NCBI GenBank assembly: GCA_030830785.1 | Contig: JAURMI010000022.1 | Location: forward strand, 62,001-126,000 | Direction: 5' to 3' | From: Crocinitomicaceae bacterium | GTDB taxonomy: Bacteria; Bacteroidota; Bacteroidia; Flavobacteriales_D; Crocinitomicaceae | Length of the DNA: 64,000 nt | Shown here: piece after piece, positions 1 through 7,189 of the stretch | Layout of the letters: each line of letters starts with the position of its first letter | Position numbering within the stretch: position 1 is the stretch's first letter | Translations under genes and position numbers: made by a program | Notes under the pieces: generated by a model | Database searches by the model: none | The model's input: the letters and a program-made list of their open reading frames with translations, nothing else | Told to the model about the DNA's origin: nothing

Positions 1-981
1 CAGCCCATCAAAACACCAGACCCAAACGAAGAGTTCTATTTAAAGCCAATGAACTGCCCGCATCATTGTGAAATTTTTAAAAGTAGACCAAGATCTTACA
101 AAGATTTACCGGCACGTTTTGCAGAATTTGGAACTGTTTATCGTTATGAACAATCAGGTGAGTTGCATGGCCTAACAAGAGTGCGTGGTTTTACTCAGGA
201 TGATGCGCATATATTTTGTTCACAAGATCAAGTCAAGGAAGAATTTAAAAATGTTATTGATATCGTACTTTACGTCCTTAAGACGCTAAAATTTGAAAAC
301 TTCAAGGCTCAAATATCGCTTCGAGACAAAGAGAATCGTGCCAAGTACATTGGTTCAGAGCAAAATTGGCAGCTTGCAGAGCAAGCAATAATTGAAGCGG
401 CAGCTGAAAAAGAATTGCCAACAATAGTCGAGTATGGAGAGGCAGCATTCTACGGCCCAAAACTAGATTTTATGGTTCAAGATGCCTTAGGACGCGAATG
501 GCAATTAGGGACTATTCAAGTAGATTATAATCTTCCAGAACGATTCGAATTGGAATATATAGGTTCTGATAATTTAAAGCACCGACCTGTAATGATCCAC
601 AGGGCTCCGTTTGGTTCTATGGAAAGATTCGTTGCTGTCCTTCTTGAACACTGCGCCGGAGACTTTCCTTTGTGGCTTTCTACCGAGCAATTTGCTATCT
701 TACCCATTTCCGATAAATACAATTCCTACGCAGAAAAAGTTTTAGAATTCCTAAATAATTCCGATATTCGCGGACTTATTGATGACCGCAATGAAAAAAT
801 TGGCAAAAAAATTCGAGATGCGGAACTCAAAAAAGTACCTTTCATGCTCATTGTTGGAGAGAAAGAGGCCGAATCTGAAACCATAGCGGTACGTCAGCGA
901 GGCATTGGAGACCACGGAAGTATGAATCTGGATCAATTTGCGGTATTGATTCAGGGAGCAATTACCGCTGAATTAGCTTAA
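1..981 (+). CDS. thrS: Threonyl-tRNA synthetase, C-terminal part (5' end outside window)
   Basis: Charges tRNA-Thr with threonine in the cytosol. The reading frame is open from base 1 and begins within the catalytic core; the [11 protein letters not shown] segment (bases 34-66) is the class II motif with the zinc-ligand Cys typical of Thr[23 protein letters not shown] follows as motif 2, and [21 protein letters not shown] as motif 3. The last ~100 residues form the HGTP anticodon-binding domain. About half of the usual ~640 residues are missing because the window cuts the gene, not because it is broken. infC starts 17 bp downstream, the thrS-infC-rpmI-rplT order common in bacteria. Confidence 0.97.
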   Translation, partial: QPIKTPDPNEEFYLKPMNCPHHCEIFKSRPRSYKDLPARFAEFGTVYRYEQSGELHGLTRVRGFTQDDAHIFCSQDQVKEEFKNVIDIVLYVLKTLKFENFKAQISLRDKENRAKYIGSEQNWQLAEQAIIEAAAEKELPTIVEYGEAAFYGPKLDFMVQDALGREWQLGTIQVDYNLPERFELEYIGSDNLKHRPVMIHRAPFGSMERFVAVLLEHCAGDFPLWLSTEQFAILPISDKYNSYAEKVLEFLNNSDIRGLIDDRNEKIGKKIRDAELKKVPFMLIVGEKEAESETIAVRQRGIGDHGSMNLDQFAVLIQGAITAELA

Positions 982-998
982 GTTGAACTAAAATTTGA

Positions 999-1544
999 AT
1001 GAGAAGAAATTCTAAACCGTTTGTAAAAAGAGAGGAGGCAGCACAGCACCGCATCAACGACAAAATTTTTGCGTCTGAAATTCGCTTAGTGATTGAAGGA
1101 CAAGAACCTCAAGTTATGACAGTAGTTAAAGCAATCGCTTTGGCTGAAGAACAAGAGCTTGATTTGGTTGAAATTTCTCCCAATGCAACCCCGCCTGTTT
1201 GTAAGATAATGGATTACAAAAAATTCATTTACAATCAGAAGCGAAAACAAAAAGAACTTAAGGCAAAACAAAGTAAAGTTATTTTGAAAGAGATTCGTTT
1301 TGGTCCAAATACAGATGATCACGACTTTGCTTTCAAATTGGCTCATGCCAAGAAATTTTTAGAGGAAGGTAGTAAGGTCAAAGCATTTGTTTTTTTCAAA
1401 GGAAGAACAATTGTTTTTAAAGATCGTGGCGAAATCCTCTTATTAAAATTTGCTCAGGAACTAGCCGAATTAGGTACAGTTGAACAATTGCCTAAGCTAG
1501 AAGGTAAAAAAATGATCTTATTGATCAACCCAAAAAAGAAATAA
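999..1544 (+). CDS. infC: Translation initiation factor IF-3
   Basis: Binds the 30S subunit, prevents premature joining of 50S and proofreads initiator tRNA. The 181-residue protein has the N-terminal domain ([14 protein letters not shown] near residue 18, then the [20 protein letters not shown] block), a Lys/Gln-rich linker near residue 80, and the C-terminal domain ([25 protein letters not shown]). Length is normal for the phylum. The start is ATG, not the rare AUU used for autoregulation in enterobacteria, so that mode of control is not evident here. It lies between thrS and rpmI in the translation operon. Confidence 0.97.
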   Translation: MRRNSKPFVKREEAAQHRINDKIFASEIRLVIEGQEPQVMTVVKAIALAEEQELDLVEISPNATPPVCKIMDYKKFIYNQKRKQKELKAKQSKVILKEIRFGPNTDDHDFAFKLAHAKKFLEEGSKVKAFVFFKGRTIVFKDRGEILLLKFAQELAELGTVEQLPKLEGKKMILLINPKKK

Positions 1545-1585
1545 AAACGCTGATATAAAAGTATAACTATCAAAAAGCAGAACAA

Positions 1586-1783
1586 ATGCCTAAAATGAAA
1601 ACAAAATCCAGTGCAAAGAAGCGATTCACCATCACTGGTAGTGGCAAAATCAAGCGCAAGCATGCATTCAAGAGCCACATCTTAACCAAAAAGGCTACAA
1701 AACGTAAGCGCAACCTTACGCATGCCGGAATGGTTCATGATGCTGACCTTTCGAATGTTAAATTGCAATTGTGCATGAAGTAG
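1586..1783 (+). CDS. rpmI: 50S ribosomal protein bL35
   Basis: Small basic protein of the large ribosomal subunit. The 65 residues start [14 protein letters not shown] and are rich in Lys and Arg throughout, with the [11 protein letters not shown] segment near residue 45, all typical for bL35. Length is normal. It sits 41 bp after infC and 86 bp before rplT, the standard partner. Confidence 0.97.
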   Translation: MPKMKTKSSAKKRFTITGSGKIKRKHAFKSHILTKKATKRKRNLTHAGMVHDADLSNVKLQLCMK

Positions 1784-1869
1784 TCAATTAATGGTTAATA
1801 AATTGTAGAACCCGGTATTGAGTTTCAAAGACTTCCAAGAAGCACTCCCTACCAAAAAATTTAAAAAAT

Positions 1870-2217
1870 ATGCCAAGATCAGTAAATCACGTTGCATCAA
1901 GAGCAAAAAGAAAAAACTTGATGAAACTAGCCAAAGGTTACTTTGGTCGTCGTAAAAATGTTTGGACAGTTGCTAAAAATGCCATTGAAAAAGGATTGGT
2001 TTATGCCTACGCAGGTCGCAAACAAAAGAAAAGAAATTTCCGTTCTCTTTGGATTACACGTATCAATGCCGGTGCTCGCCAGCATGGTATGAGTTATTCT
2101 CAATTTATGGGAGCAGTCCACAAAAGTGGTGTAGCGTTAAATCGCAAGGTTCTTGCAGATTTGGCGATGAATCATCCAGAGGCCTTTAAAGCGGTCGTGG
2201 ATTCAGTAAAAAAATAA
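1870..2217 (+). CDS. rplT: 50S ribosomal protein bL20
   Basis: Binds 23S rRNA early in large-subunit assembly. The 115-residue protein begins [15 protein letters not shown], has the basic N-terminal extension, the [13 protein letters not shown] helix and the [14 protein letters not shown] core (seen as [18 protein letters not shown]). It is the last gene of the operon; a stem-loop terminator follows 22 bp after its stop codon. In some bacteria bL20 represses its own operon; the 86-bp rpmI-rplT spacer could hold such a site but I see no clear structure in it. Confidence 0.97.
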   Translation: MPRSVNHVASRAKRKNLMKLAKGYFGRRKNVWTVAKNAIEKGLVYAYAGRKQKKRNFRSLWITRINAGARQHGMSYSQFMGAVHKSGVALNRKVLADLAMNHPEAFKAVVDSVKK

Positions 2218-2239
2218 GTATAAACTTATATCAGCTAAG

Positions 2240-2274
2240 AGCCATTAGTCATAGATTAATGGCTTTCTTTTTAT
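2240..2274 (+). terminator. Rho-independent terminator of the thrS-rplT operon
   Basis: Perfect 8-bp stem AGCCATTA / TAATGGCT with a 9-base loop, followed on the plus strand by a T-rich run (TTCTTTTTAT). It lies just after rplT. Confidence 0.85.
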
Positions 2275-2339
2275 ATGAAAAACCGATTATAAAACTAATG
2301 TAAACTACAATAAATATTCAGTTTTTTCGTTTATTAAAT

Positions 2340-3212
2340 ATGGTCTATAAATACCTGTTACTACTACTATTACTACCTTTACTGAATGCTTGTGTGAAGA
2401 ACAATCCCGATCCGTCATGGTTGGTTGTTAATGAATGGTCACTTGAAGCAAATCCCACCCTTAACGGTGAAGAAGGACAGCTTACTCATAATATTACTGA
2501 TGCCTGGGTTTATGTAGACAATCAGTTGATTGGTGTTTTTGAAGTCCCGTTTAAAATTCCAATTTTGCATCATGGGCTCTCTAAAATAAGGTTGTATCCA
2601 ACGATCCGTGTCAATGGAATATCGGCAACAAAAATGCGAAATGAACATTTAGAACCTTTTGAAATTGAAGGATTATTGGTCCAAAATGAAATATTAGAGG
2701 TTTGGCCTACTACACATTATAAATCTGATGTAAATTTCTGGGTAGAAGATTTTGAGGATATCAATATAAATCTCAATGATGATCCAAACACCTCCTCTGC
2801 ACATTTGATTCTAGCCAATGATTCGCTACAGTGGTTTAATGGTAATTATTACGGAAAGGTGATTCTTGATTCTCAAGATTCAATATGGGTTTCTTATACC
2901 AATCAAGATGCGCAATTGAGTATACCCAAAAATAAACAGGCAATGCTCGAATTGGATTATTGTAATTCCGTACCCTTTACCCACTATTTATTGTTTGTCA
3001 ATTCCAATGGAATAACAGAAAATCCAATGATAACAATGAATAAAAATGCCTTGAACGCCTTGCGCTGGAAAAAAATATATATTCTATTAAATGAAGTGAT
3101 TACTGCTGGGCCAAATAATTCAAACTATGTGCAGGCTTTTAGATCATTTTATGATGCAAATATTGCAAATAACCTTATTCTAATAGATAATATTAAAGTG
3201 GTTTATTTCTGA
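2340..3212 (+). CDS. Lipoprotein of unknown function, paired with a glycosylphosphotransferase
   Basis: Not recognised as a named family. The first 18 residues are a lipoprotein signal peptide: a Leu-rich core and the lipobox LNAC with Cys18. The remaining ~270 residues are predicted soluble, with beta-rich segments; the part after residue ~130 (VNFWVEDFEDININ ... ILIDNIKVVY) resembles a jelly-roll or carbohydrate-binding sandwich, but that is an impression only. The stop codon overlaps the ATG of the following sugar transferase by one base (TGATG), so the two are almost certainly co-translated. A role at the cell surface in polysaccharide export or attachment is a guess from this pairing. 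Confidence 0.8.
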   Translation: MVYKYLLLLLLLPLLNACVKNNPDPSWLVVNEWSLEANPTLNGEEGQLTHNITDAWVYVDNQLIGVFEVPFKIPILHHGLSKIRLYPTIRVNGISATKMRNEHLEPFEIEGLLVQNEILEVWPTTHYKSDVNFWVEDFEDININLNDDPNTSSAHLILANDSLQWFNGNYYGKVILDSQDSIWVSYTNQDAQLSIPKNKQAMLELDYCNSVPFTHYLLFVNSNGITENPMITMNKNALNALRWKKIYILLNEVITAGPNNSNYVQAFRSFYDANIANNLILIDNIKVVYF

Positions 3213-4603
3213 TGAAAGATCGTTTTTGGATAGCGCTTTTGTTCTCTATGGACTTTATTACCGCCGGGACATCTTGGGGTTTGTTTTTTTATATTCGACA
3301 AGTCTATATAGAAAGAAAATCATTTCATATCGATCATAATTTTTGGTTAGGCGTTTTATTGTTACCGATCTTTTGGTTGCTTTTTTATTTATTACAAGGA
3401 ACCTATCATGAAATACGCAGGCTTTTCAGATTAAAGGTGCTCACTTTGAGTTTAGCAGCTACTTTTTTTGGCACACTAGTTTTGTTTTTTACCTTATTAC
3501 TTGACGATCAAGTAAGAAGCTATCAGAACTATTATCAGCTCACAATTTGGCTTTTTATTATTCATTTATCCTTGACATCTTTAGGGCGATTAATTTTCAC
3601 GACAATTCTCATTAATTATATCAAGGCAGCAGGGCGTGGATTTAAAACACTCATTGTGGGTGGAAATGACCGTGCCATTGAAATCTATCAAGAACTGCTA
3701 GCTGCCCCCAAAATGATTAACGATTTTGTAGGATTTATTCAAGTGAATGGTCGTGATAACTTACTTAGTGTTCATTTACCGCATTTAGGTAAAGTACGCG
3801 ACATCGATACTGTCTTAAACACACTTGGTGTCGAAGAGGTAATTATAGCCATTGAGAGTTCAGATCATGACCGTTTACAGAATATTATATCACGCATAGA
3901 TGATGGTAAAATTAGAATTAAAGTACTGCCAGATATGTATAGTATTTTGGCAGGGTCTATAGAGATGACAAACATCTATGGTGCATTATTGATTGAAATA
4001 AATCCAGACGTGATGCCATTCTGGCAACGTACAATAAAGCGCATGATTGACATCATATTTTCAGCTTTAGCCCTCGTTTGTTTGTTGCCCGTTTTTATTT
4101 TTTCTGCCATTGCTGTGAAGTTATCATCTCCAGGGGCCGTATTTTATTTACAAGACAGGGTGGGTAAAGGAGGTAAATCTTTTAAAATAATCAAATTTAG
4201 AACCATGTACCTTGATGCGGAAAGTAGTGGTCCGCAACTTTCAACCTCAGGTGATCCGCGTATAACGCCAATTGGTAGATTTATGCGCAAGACACGTTTG
4301 GATGAATTCCCACAATTTTTTAATGTACTCATGGGGCAAATGTCCTTGGTTGGTCCAAGACCTGAAAGGCAGTTTTATATTGATCAAATTATTGAAATTG
4401 AACCGCAATATATTCATTTAACAAGAGTGAGGCCCGGCATTACTTCATGGGGTCAAGTTAAATTTGGGTACGCAGAAAATGTAGATCAAATGCTGCAACG
4501 CATGAAGTTTGATCTCATTTATATGAAAAATAGAAGTTTGGCCCTAGACCTTAAAATCATGTTTTACACATTGATTATCGTTTTCAAGGCACAAGGGAAA
4601 TAA
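3212..4603 (+). CDS. Exopolysaccharide polyprenyl glycosylphosphotransferase (WcaJ/CpsE type)
   Basis: Inner-membrane enzyme expected to transfer a sugar-1-phosphate from a nucleotide sugar to undecaprenyl phosphate, the first step of a surface polysaccharide. Four membrane segments lie in residues ~5-135, then a cytosolic CoA-binding-like Rossmann segment (LIVGGNDRAIEIY near 145), a fifth hydrophobic segment near 275-300 (KRMIDIIFSALALVCLLPVF), and the catalytic bacterial sugar transferase domain with FKIIKFRTM, TRLDEFPQFFNVL, SLVGPRPER and RPGITSWGQV. Its 463 residues match the family. No other capsule genes flank it; it is coupled only to the upstream lipoprotein, so the sugar cannot be predicted. 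Confidence 0.92.
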   Translation: MKDRFWIALLFSMDFITAGTSWGLFFYIRQVYIERKSFHIDHNFWLGVLLLPIFWLLFYLLQGTYHEIRRLFRLKVLTLSLAATFFGTLVLFFTLLLDDQVRSYQNYYQLTIWLFIIHLSLTSLGRLIFTTILINYIKAAGRGFKTLIVGGNDRAIEIYQELLAAPKMINDFVGFIQVNGRDNLLSVHLPHLGKVRDIDTVLNTLGVEEVIIAIESSDHDRLQNIISRIDDGKIRIKVLPDMYSILAGSIEMTNIYGALLIEINPDVMPFWQRTIKRMIDIIFSALALVCLLPVFIFSAIAVKLSSPGAVFYLQDRVGKGGKSFKIIKFRTMYLDAESSGPQLSTSGDPRITPIGRFMRKTRLDEFPQFFNVLMGQMSLVGPRPERQFYIDQIIEIEPQYIHLTRVRPGITSWGQVKFGYAENVDQMLQRMKFDLIYMKNRSLALDLKIMFYTLIIVFKAQGK

Positions 4604-4606
4604 ATT

Positions 4607-4637
4607 TTTGTTGCTTTTAATAAAATAACTATCTTTG
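4607..4637 (+). promoter_or_regulatory. Bacteroidota-type promoter of rpsP-rimM
   Basis: TTTG at 4607-4610, exactly 19 bases, then TATCTTTG at 4630-4637, an exact match to the Bacteroidota -33/-7 consensus TTTG-N19-TAnnTTTG. It lies 56 bases before the rpsP start and just after the sugar transferase stop. Confidence 0.85.
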
Positions 4638-4693
4638 CACCCTTAATTAATCATTTATTAACCTGGGTTTCGCACCCAAAATTGTAAAGTACA

Positions 4694-5473
4694 ATGGCAA
4701 CACGCATTCGTCTTCAAAGACACGGTAAAAAAGGCAAACCATTTTTTCATTTAGTAGCGGCCGATAGCCGCGCAAAACGAGATGGTAAATTCATCGAAAA
4801 ATTAGGCACCTACAATCCAACTGCTAACCCTGCGGTAATTGACATTAATTTTGATGCTACCCTGGCTTGGGTACAATCAGGAGCAGAAATGACTGATACG
4901 GCAAGGGCTATTCTTTCTTATAAAGGTGTATTGTATAAAAATCATTTGTTGAATGGCGTAAAAAAAGGCGCGCTTACAGCAGAACAAGTAGAAGAGCGAT
5001 TTAATCAATGGATTACTGAAAAATCTGTAAAAATCGATTCAAAGATTTCTAGTTTGGCAAAAAATGCGGATAAAGAAAAAGCGGCTCGTCTTGCTGCTGA
5101 AAAAACTGCGAATGAAACCAAAGCCGCCGAAATTTTAGCAAAAAACAATCCAGTGGAAGAAGAAGTTGTTGCTGAAGAAGCACCGGTAGCTGAAGAAACG
5201 TTAGCCGAAGAAGCACCAACAACTGAAGAAGCGGTAGCCGAAGAAGCACCAGCAACTGAAGAAGCGGTGGCCGAAGAAGCACCAGCAACTGAAGAAGCGG
5301 TGGCCGAAGAAGCACCAGCAACTGAAGAAGCGGTGGCCGAAGAAGCACCAGCAACTGAAGAAGCGGTGGCCAAAGAAGTACCAGCAACTGAAGAAGCGGT
5401 GGCCGAAGAAGCACCAGCAACTGAAGAAGCATCCACTGAAGAGGCTTCAGAAGACCAGGAAGCTGGCCAATAA
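4694..5473 (+). CDS. rpsP: 30S ribosomal protein bS16 with long repetitive acidic C-terminal tail
   Basis: Component of the small ribosomal subunit. Residues 1-~85 are ordinary bS16 (MATRIRLQRHGKKGKPFFHLV, ADSRAKRDGKFIEKLGTYNP). Bacteroidota bS16 often carries an extension, but here the protein is 259 residues: a Lys/Ala-rich helix (about 115-150) and then a Glu/Ala/Pro/Thr tail of eight 11-residue units (AEEAPATEEAV and variants) up to the end. Four central units are identical at the nucleotide level (5237-5368). The tail should be disordered and very acidic, projecting from the ribosome. It shares a transcript with rimM, which starts 4 bp downstream. Confidence 0.95.
   Translation: MATRIRLQRHGKKGKPFFHLVAADSRAKRDGKFIEKLGTYNPTANPAVIDINFDATLAWVQSGAEMTDTARAILSYKGVLYKNHLLNGVKKGALTAEQVEERFNQWITEKSVKIDSKISSLAKNADKEKAARLAAEKTANETKAAEILAKNNPVEEEVVAEEAPVAEETLAEEAPTTEEAVAEEAPATEEAVAEEAPATEEAVAEEAPATEEAVAEEAPATEEAVAKEVPATEEAVAEEAPATEEASTEEASEDQEAGQ
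5171..5434 (+). repeat. Eight tandem 33-bp repeats inside rpsP
   Basis: Units start at 5171, 5204, 5237, 5270, 5303, 5336, 5369 and 5402. Units 3-6 are identical; unit 2 differs at a few bases, unit 7 has two amino-acid changes (AKEVPATEEAV), and units 1 and 8 are the divergent edges. The period is a multiple of three, so gain or loss of units keeps frame. Because the repeat lacks stops on the other strand, long spurious antisense frames appear here. Confidence 0.95.
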
Positions 5474-5477
5474 GCAT

Positions 5478-6005
5478 ATGCTCATACAAGATTGTTATTA
5501 CTTAGGAATAATAGCGAAACTTCACGGATTTAAAGGTGAAGTTTCGTTGTTTTTAGACGTTACCAATCCCAAAGAATATAAAGATTTGAGTAGTCTTTAC
5601 CTAGAAATTGATGGGGGGCTAACCCCATTTTTTATTGAGGGTTTTAAGCTTAAAAATAAAGGGTTTGCAGCAATAAAATTTGAAGGCATCGATTCTGAAT
5701 TAGCCGCCAAGCGACTACTAAAGAAAAAGGCCTATTTACCCTTAAGGGTATTGCCTCAATTAGATCAATCTTCTTTTTATGATCATGAAGTTATCGACTA
5801 TCAAGTAGTAGATAATTTAAAGGGATCAATTGGCAACGTTATCAATATAATAGATTTAAGTTCTAACCCCCTTTTGCAAATAGAATTTAATGGAAAAGAA
5901 GTTCTTATTCCAATTTTTAATGGTCTGATTGAAAAAGTAGATCGGAAAAATAAAGTCCTCTATATTTTGGCTCCAGAAGGATTAATTGATCTCTATTTAA
6001 ATTAA
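5478..6005 (+). CDS. rimM: Ribosome maturation factor RimM
   Basis: Assists maturation of the 30S head domain and binds uS19. The 175-residue protein has the N-terminal RimM barrel (CYYLGIIAKLHGFKGEVSLFLD at residues 6-27) and a C-terminal PRC-barrel-like domain (LKGSIGNVINIIDLSSNPLLQIEF ... VLIPIFNGLIEKVD). Length is normal. It follows rpsP by 4 bp, the usual pairing. Its stop overlaps by four bases the stop of the convergent GH3 gene. Confidence 0.94.
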   Translation: MLIQDCYYLGIIAKLHGFKGEVSLFLDVTNPKEYKDLSSLYLEIDGGLTPFFIEGFKLKNKGFAAIKFEGIDSELAAKRLLKKKAYLPLRVLPQLDQSSFYDHEVIDYQVVDNLKGSIGNVINIIDLSSNPLLQIEFNGKEVLIPIFNGLIEKVDRKNKVLYILAPEGLIDLYLN

Positions 6006-7135
6006 TTTACATCAATTAGACCCAAGGCAATTTTCATGCGAATGACTTTTTTTGCCGCTAAGTCAACTTGAGATTTAAACGCTGCATCTTTTCGATATTT
6101 TGTGAGAATTTGATCATGAGTTACTTTGGCATTTACTGGCATTAATATTATGTCACATCCAGCCTCAATTGCTTTTAGGGCAGCTTCTGGCACTGCAACA
6201 ACACCGCCCATATTCATGGCATCTGTAACAATCAGGCCCTTGAACCCAAATTGTTCTTTTAATAAGTTGGTGACGATCGATTTTGAACAAGTAGATGGCA
6301 ACCCGTTGGTATTAAATTCTGGGTTATTTTCAACTGCGATGTGCGCAACCATTATTGAGAGTAAACCTTCGGCAATTAATGGTGGATAATTTTCTATTTC
6401 TTTAAGCTGACCATTTATTACTTGCAATGATTTGTGTGTGTCTCCACTCACCAAACCATGTCCGGGAAAATGTTTGGCAGTTGCAATAATCCCGTTTGTT
6501 TGGGTTTCAGAAATAAAAACAGCAGACCATGGAATAATATTTCTACTATCTGCACCAAAACCTCGATATCCTACTGTACTATTGCTTGACATATCAACTA
6601 CCGGAGCAAAATTATAATTGATGCCGATGTCATTGAGGTCTTTGGAAATTGTATTTGCGCATTGTCGAACCTCATCATCTGTTTTTAATTCATTAGCCTT
6701 TTTTACAAGGGTAGAGCCTAATATCTTTCTATTGACTAAACTTGGTTCGGCATCTGCACTGTATAAAAACGGTAGATTTTCAAGGTGTTTATTTTGTTGC
6801 TCAAAATCTGTAATCCAAGCCTTAAATTCATCTTTGGTGCCATTTAGCATAAGCACTCCACCAATAACTCGGTCTTGGATGTGTTGATCAATGGTAGATT
6901 TTGCTTGCCCCAATCGGCCTACAGCAGGCATAATTAATTGTGCCACAATGGCGGTGTCATCTAGAGTGGCATATATTTTTTCCACTGCAGCATCCAAATC
7001 TTTGTTATCAAGTAAAAAATCATTCAACTCGAAATGGGTCTGCTTTTGATGACCATATTTTTCAATAACCGGTCCCTGAGCACATGCGTTAAACAATAAA
7101 CCTGCACTCAATAGGCTAAAAAGCGTTAATTTCAT
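6002..7135 (-). CDS. Glycoside hydrolase family 3 lipoprotein (NagZ-like beta-N-acetylhexosaminidase)
   Basis: Expected to remove terminal beta-linked N-acetylglucosamine, in peptidoglycan turnover or glycan scavenging. Residues 1-18 are a lipoprotein signal with lipobox FNAC (Cys18), so the enzyme faces the periplasm or surface, unlike cytosolic enterobacterial NagZ. The GH3 barrel is seen through KHFPGHG at 221-227 with D232 and H234 (the Asp-His catalytic pair of the NagZ clade) and VTDAMNMGG with the nucleophile D305. At 377 residues it is a single-domain form. It is alone between convergent rimM and divergent CotH-type cargo. Confidence 0.9.
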   Translation of the reverse strand: MKLTLFSLLSAGLLFNACAQGPVIEKYGHQKQTHFELNDFLLDNKDLDAAVEKIYATLDDTAIVAQLIMPAVGRLGQAKSTIDQHIQDRVIGGVLMLNGTKDEFKAWITDFEQQNKHLENLPFLYSADAEPSLVNRKILGSTLVKKANELKTDDEVRQCANTISKDLNDIGINYNFAPVVDMSSNSTVGYRGFGADSRNIIPWSAVFISETQTNGIIATAKHFPGHGLVSGDTHKSLQVINGQLKEIENYPPLIAEGLLSIMVAHIAVENNPEFNTNGLPSTCSKSIVTNLLKEQFGFKGLIVTDAMNMGGVVAVPEAALKAIEAGCDIILMPVNAKVTHDQILTKYRKDAAFKSQVDLAAKKVIRMKIALGLIDVN

Positions 7136-7189
7136 ACCTCAAAGTTAATTTTTTACATATAAAGAGTACTCATTATCAAATTATTTCTA

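Noticed and set aside
5171..5434. Regular repeats that could suggest a CRISPR array
   Set aside because: Units are contiguous without spacers and encode the bS16 tail in frame.
5005..5489. Two long minus-strand reading frames (143 and 146 codons) opposite the rpsP tail
   Set aside because: They are produced by the 33-bp repeat, which has no stops on the other strand; their products are low-complexity Ser/Ala or Leu/Pro strings.
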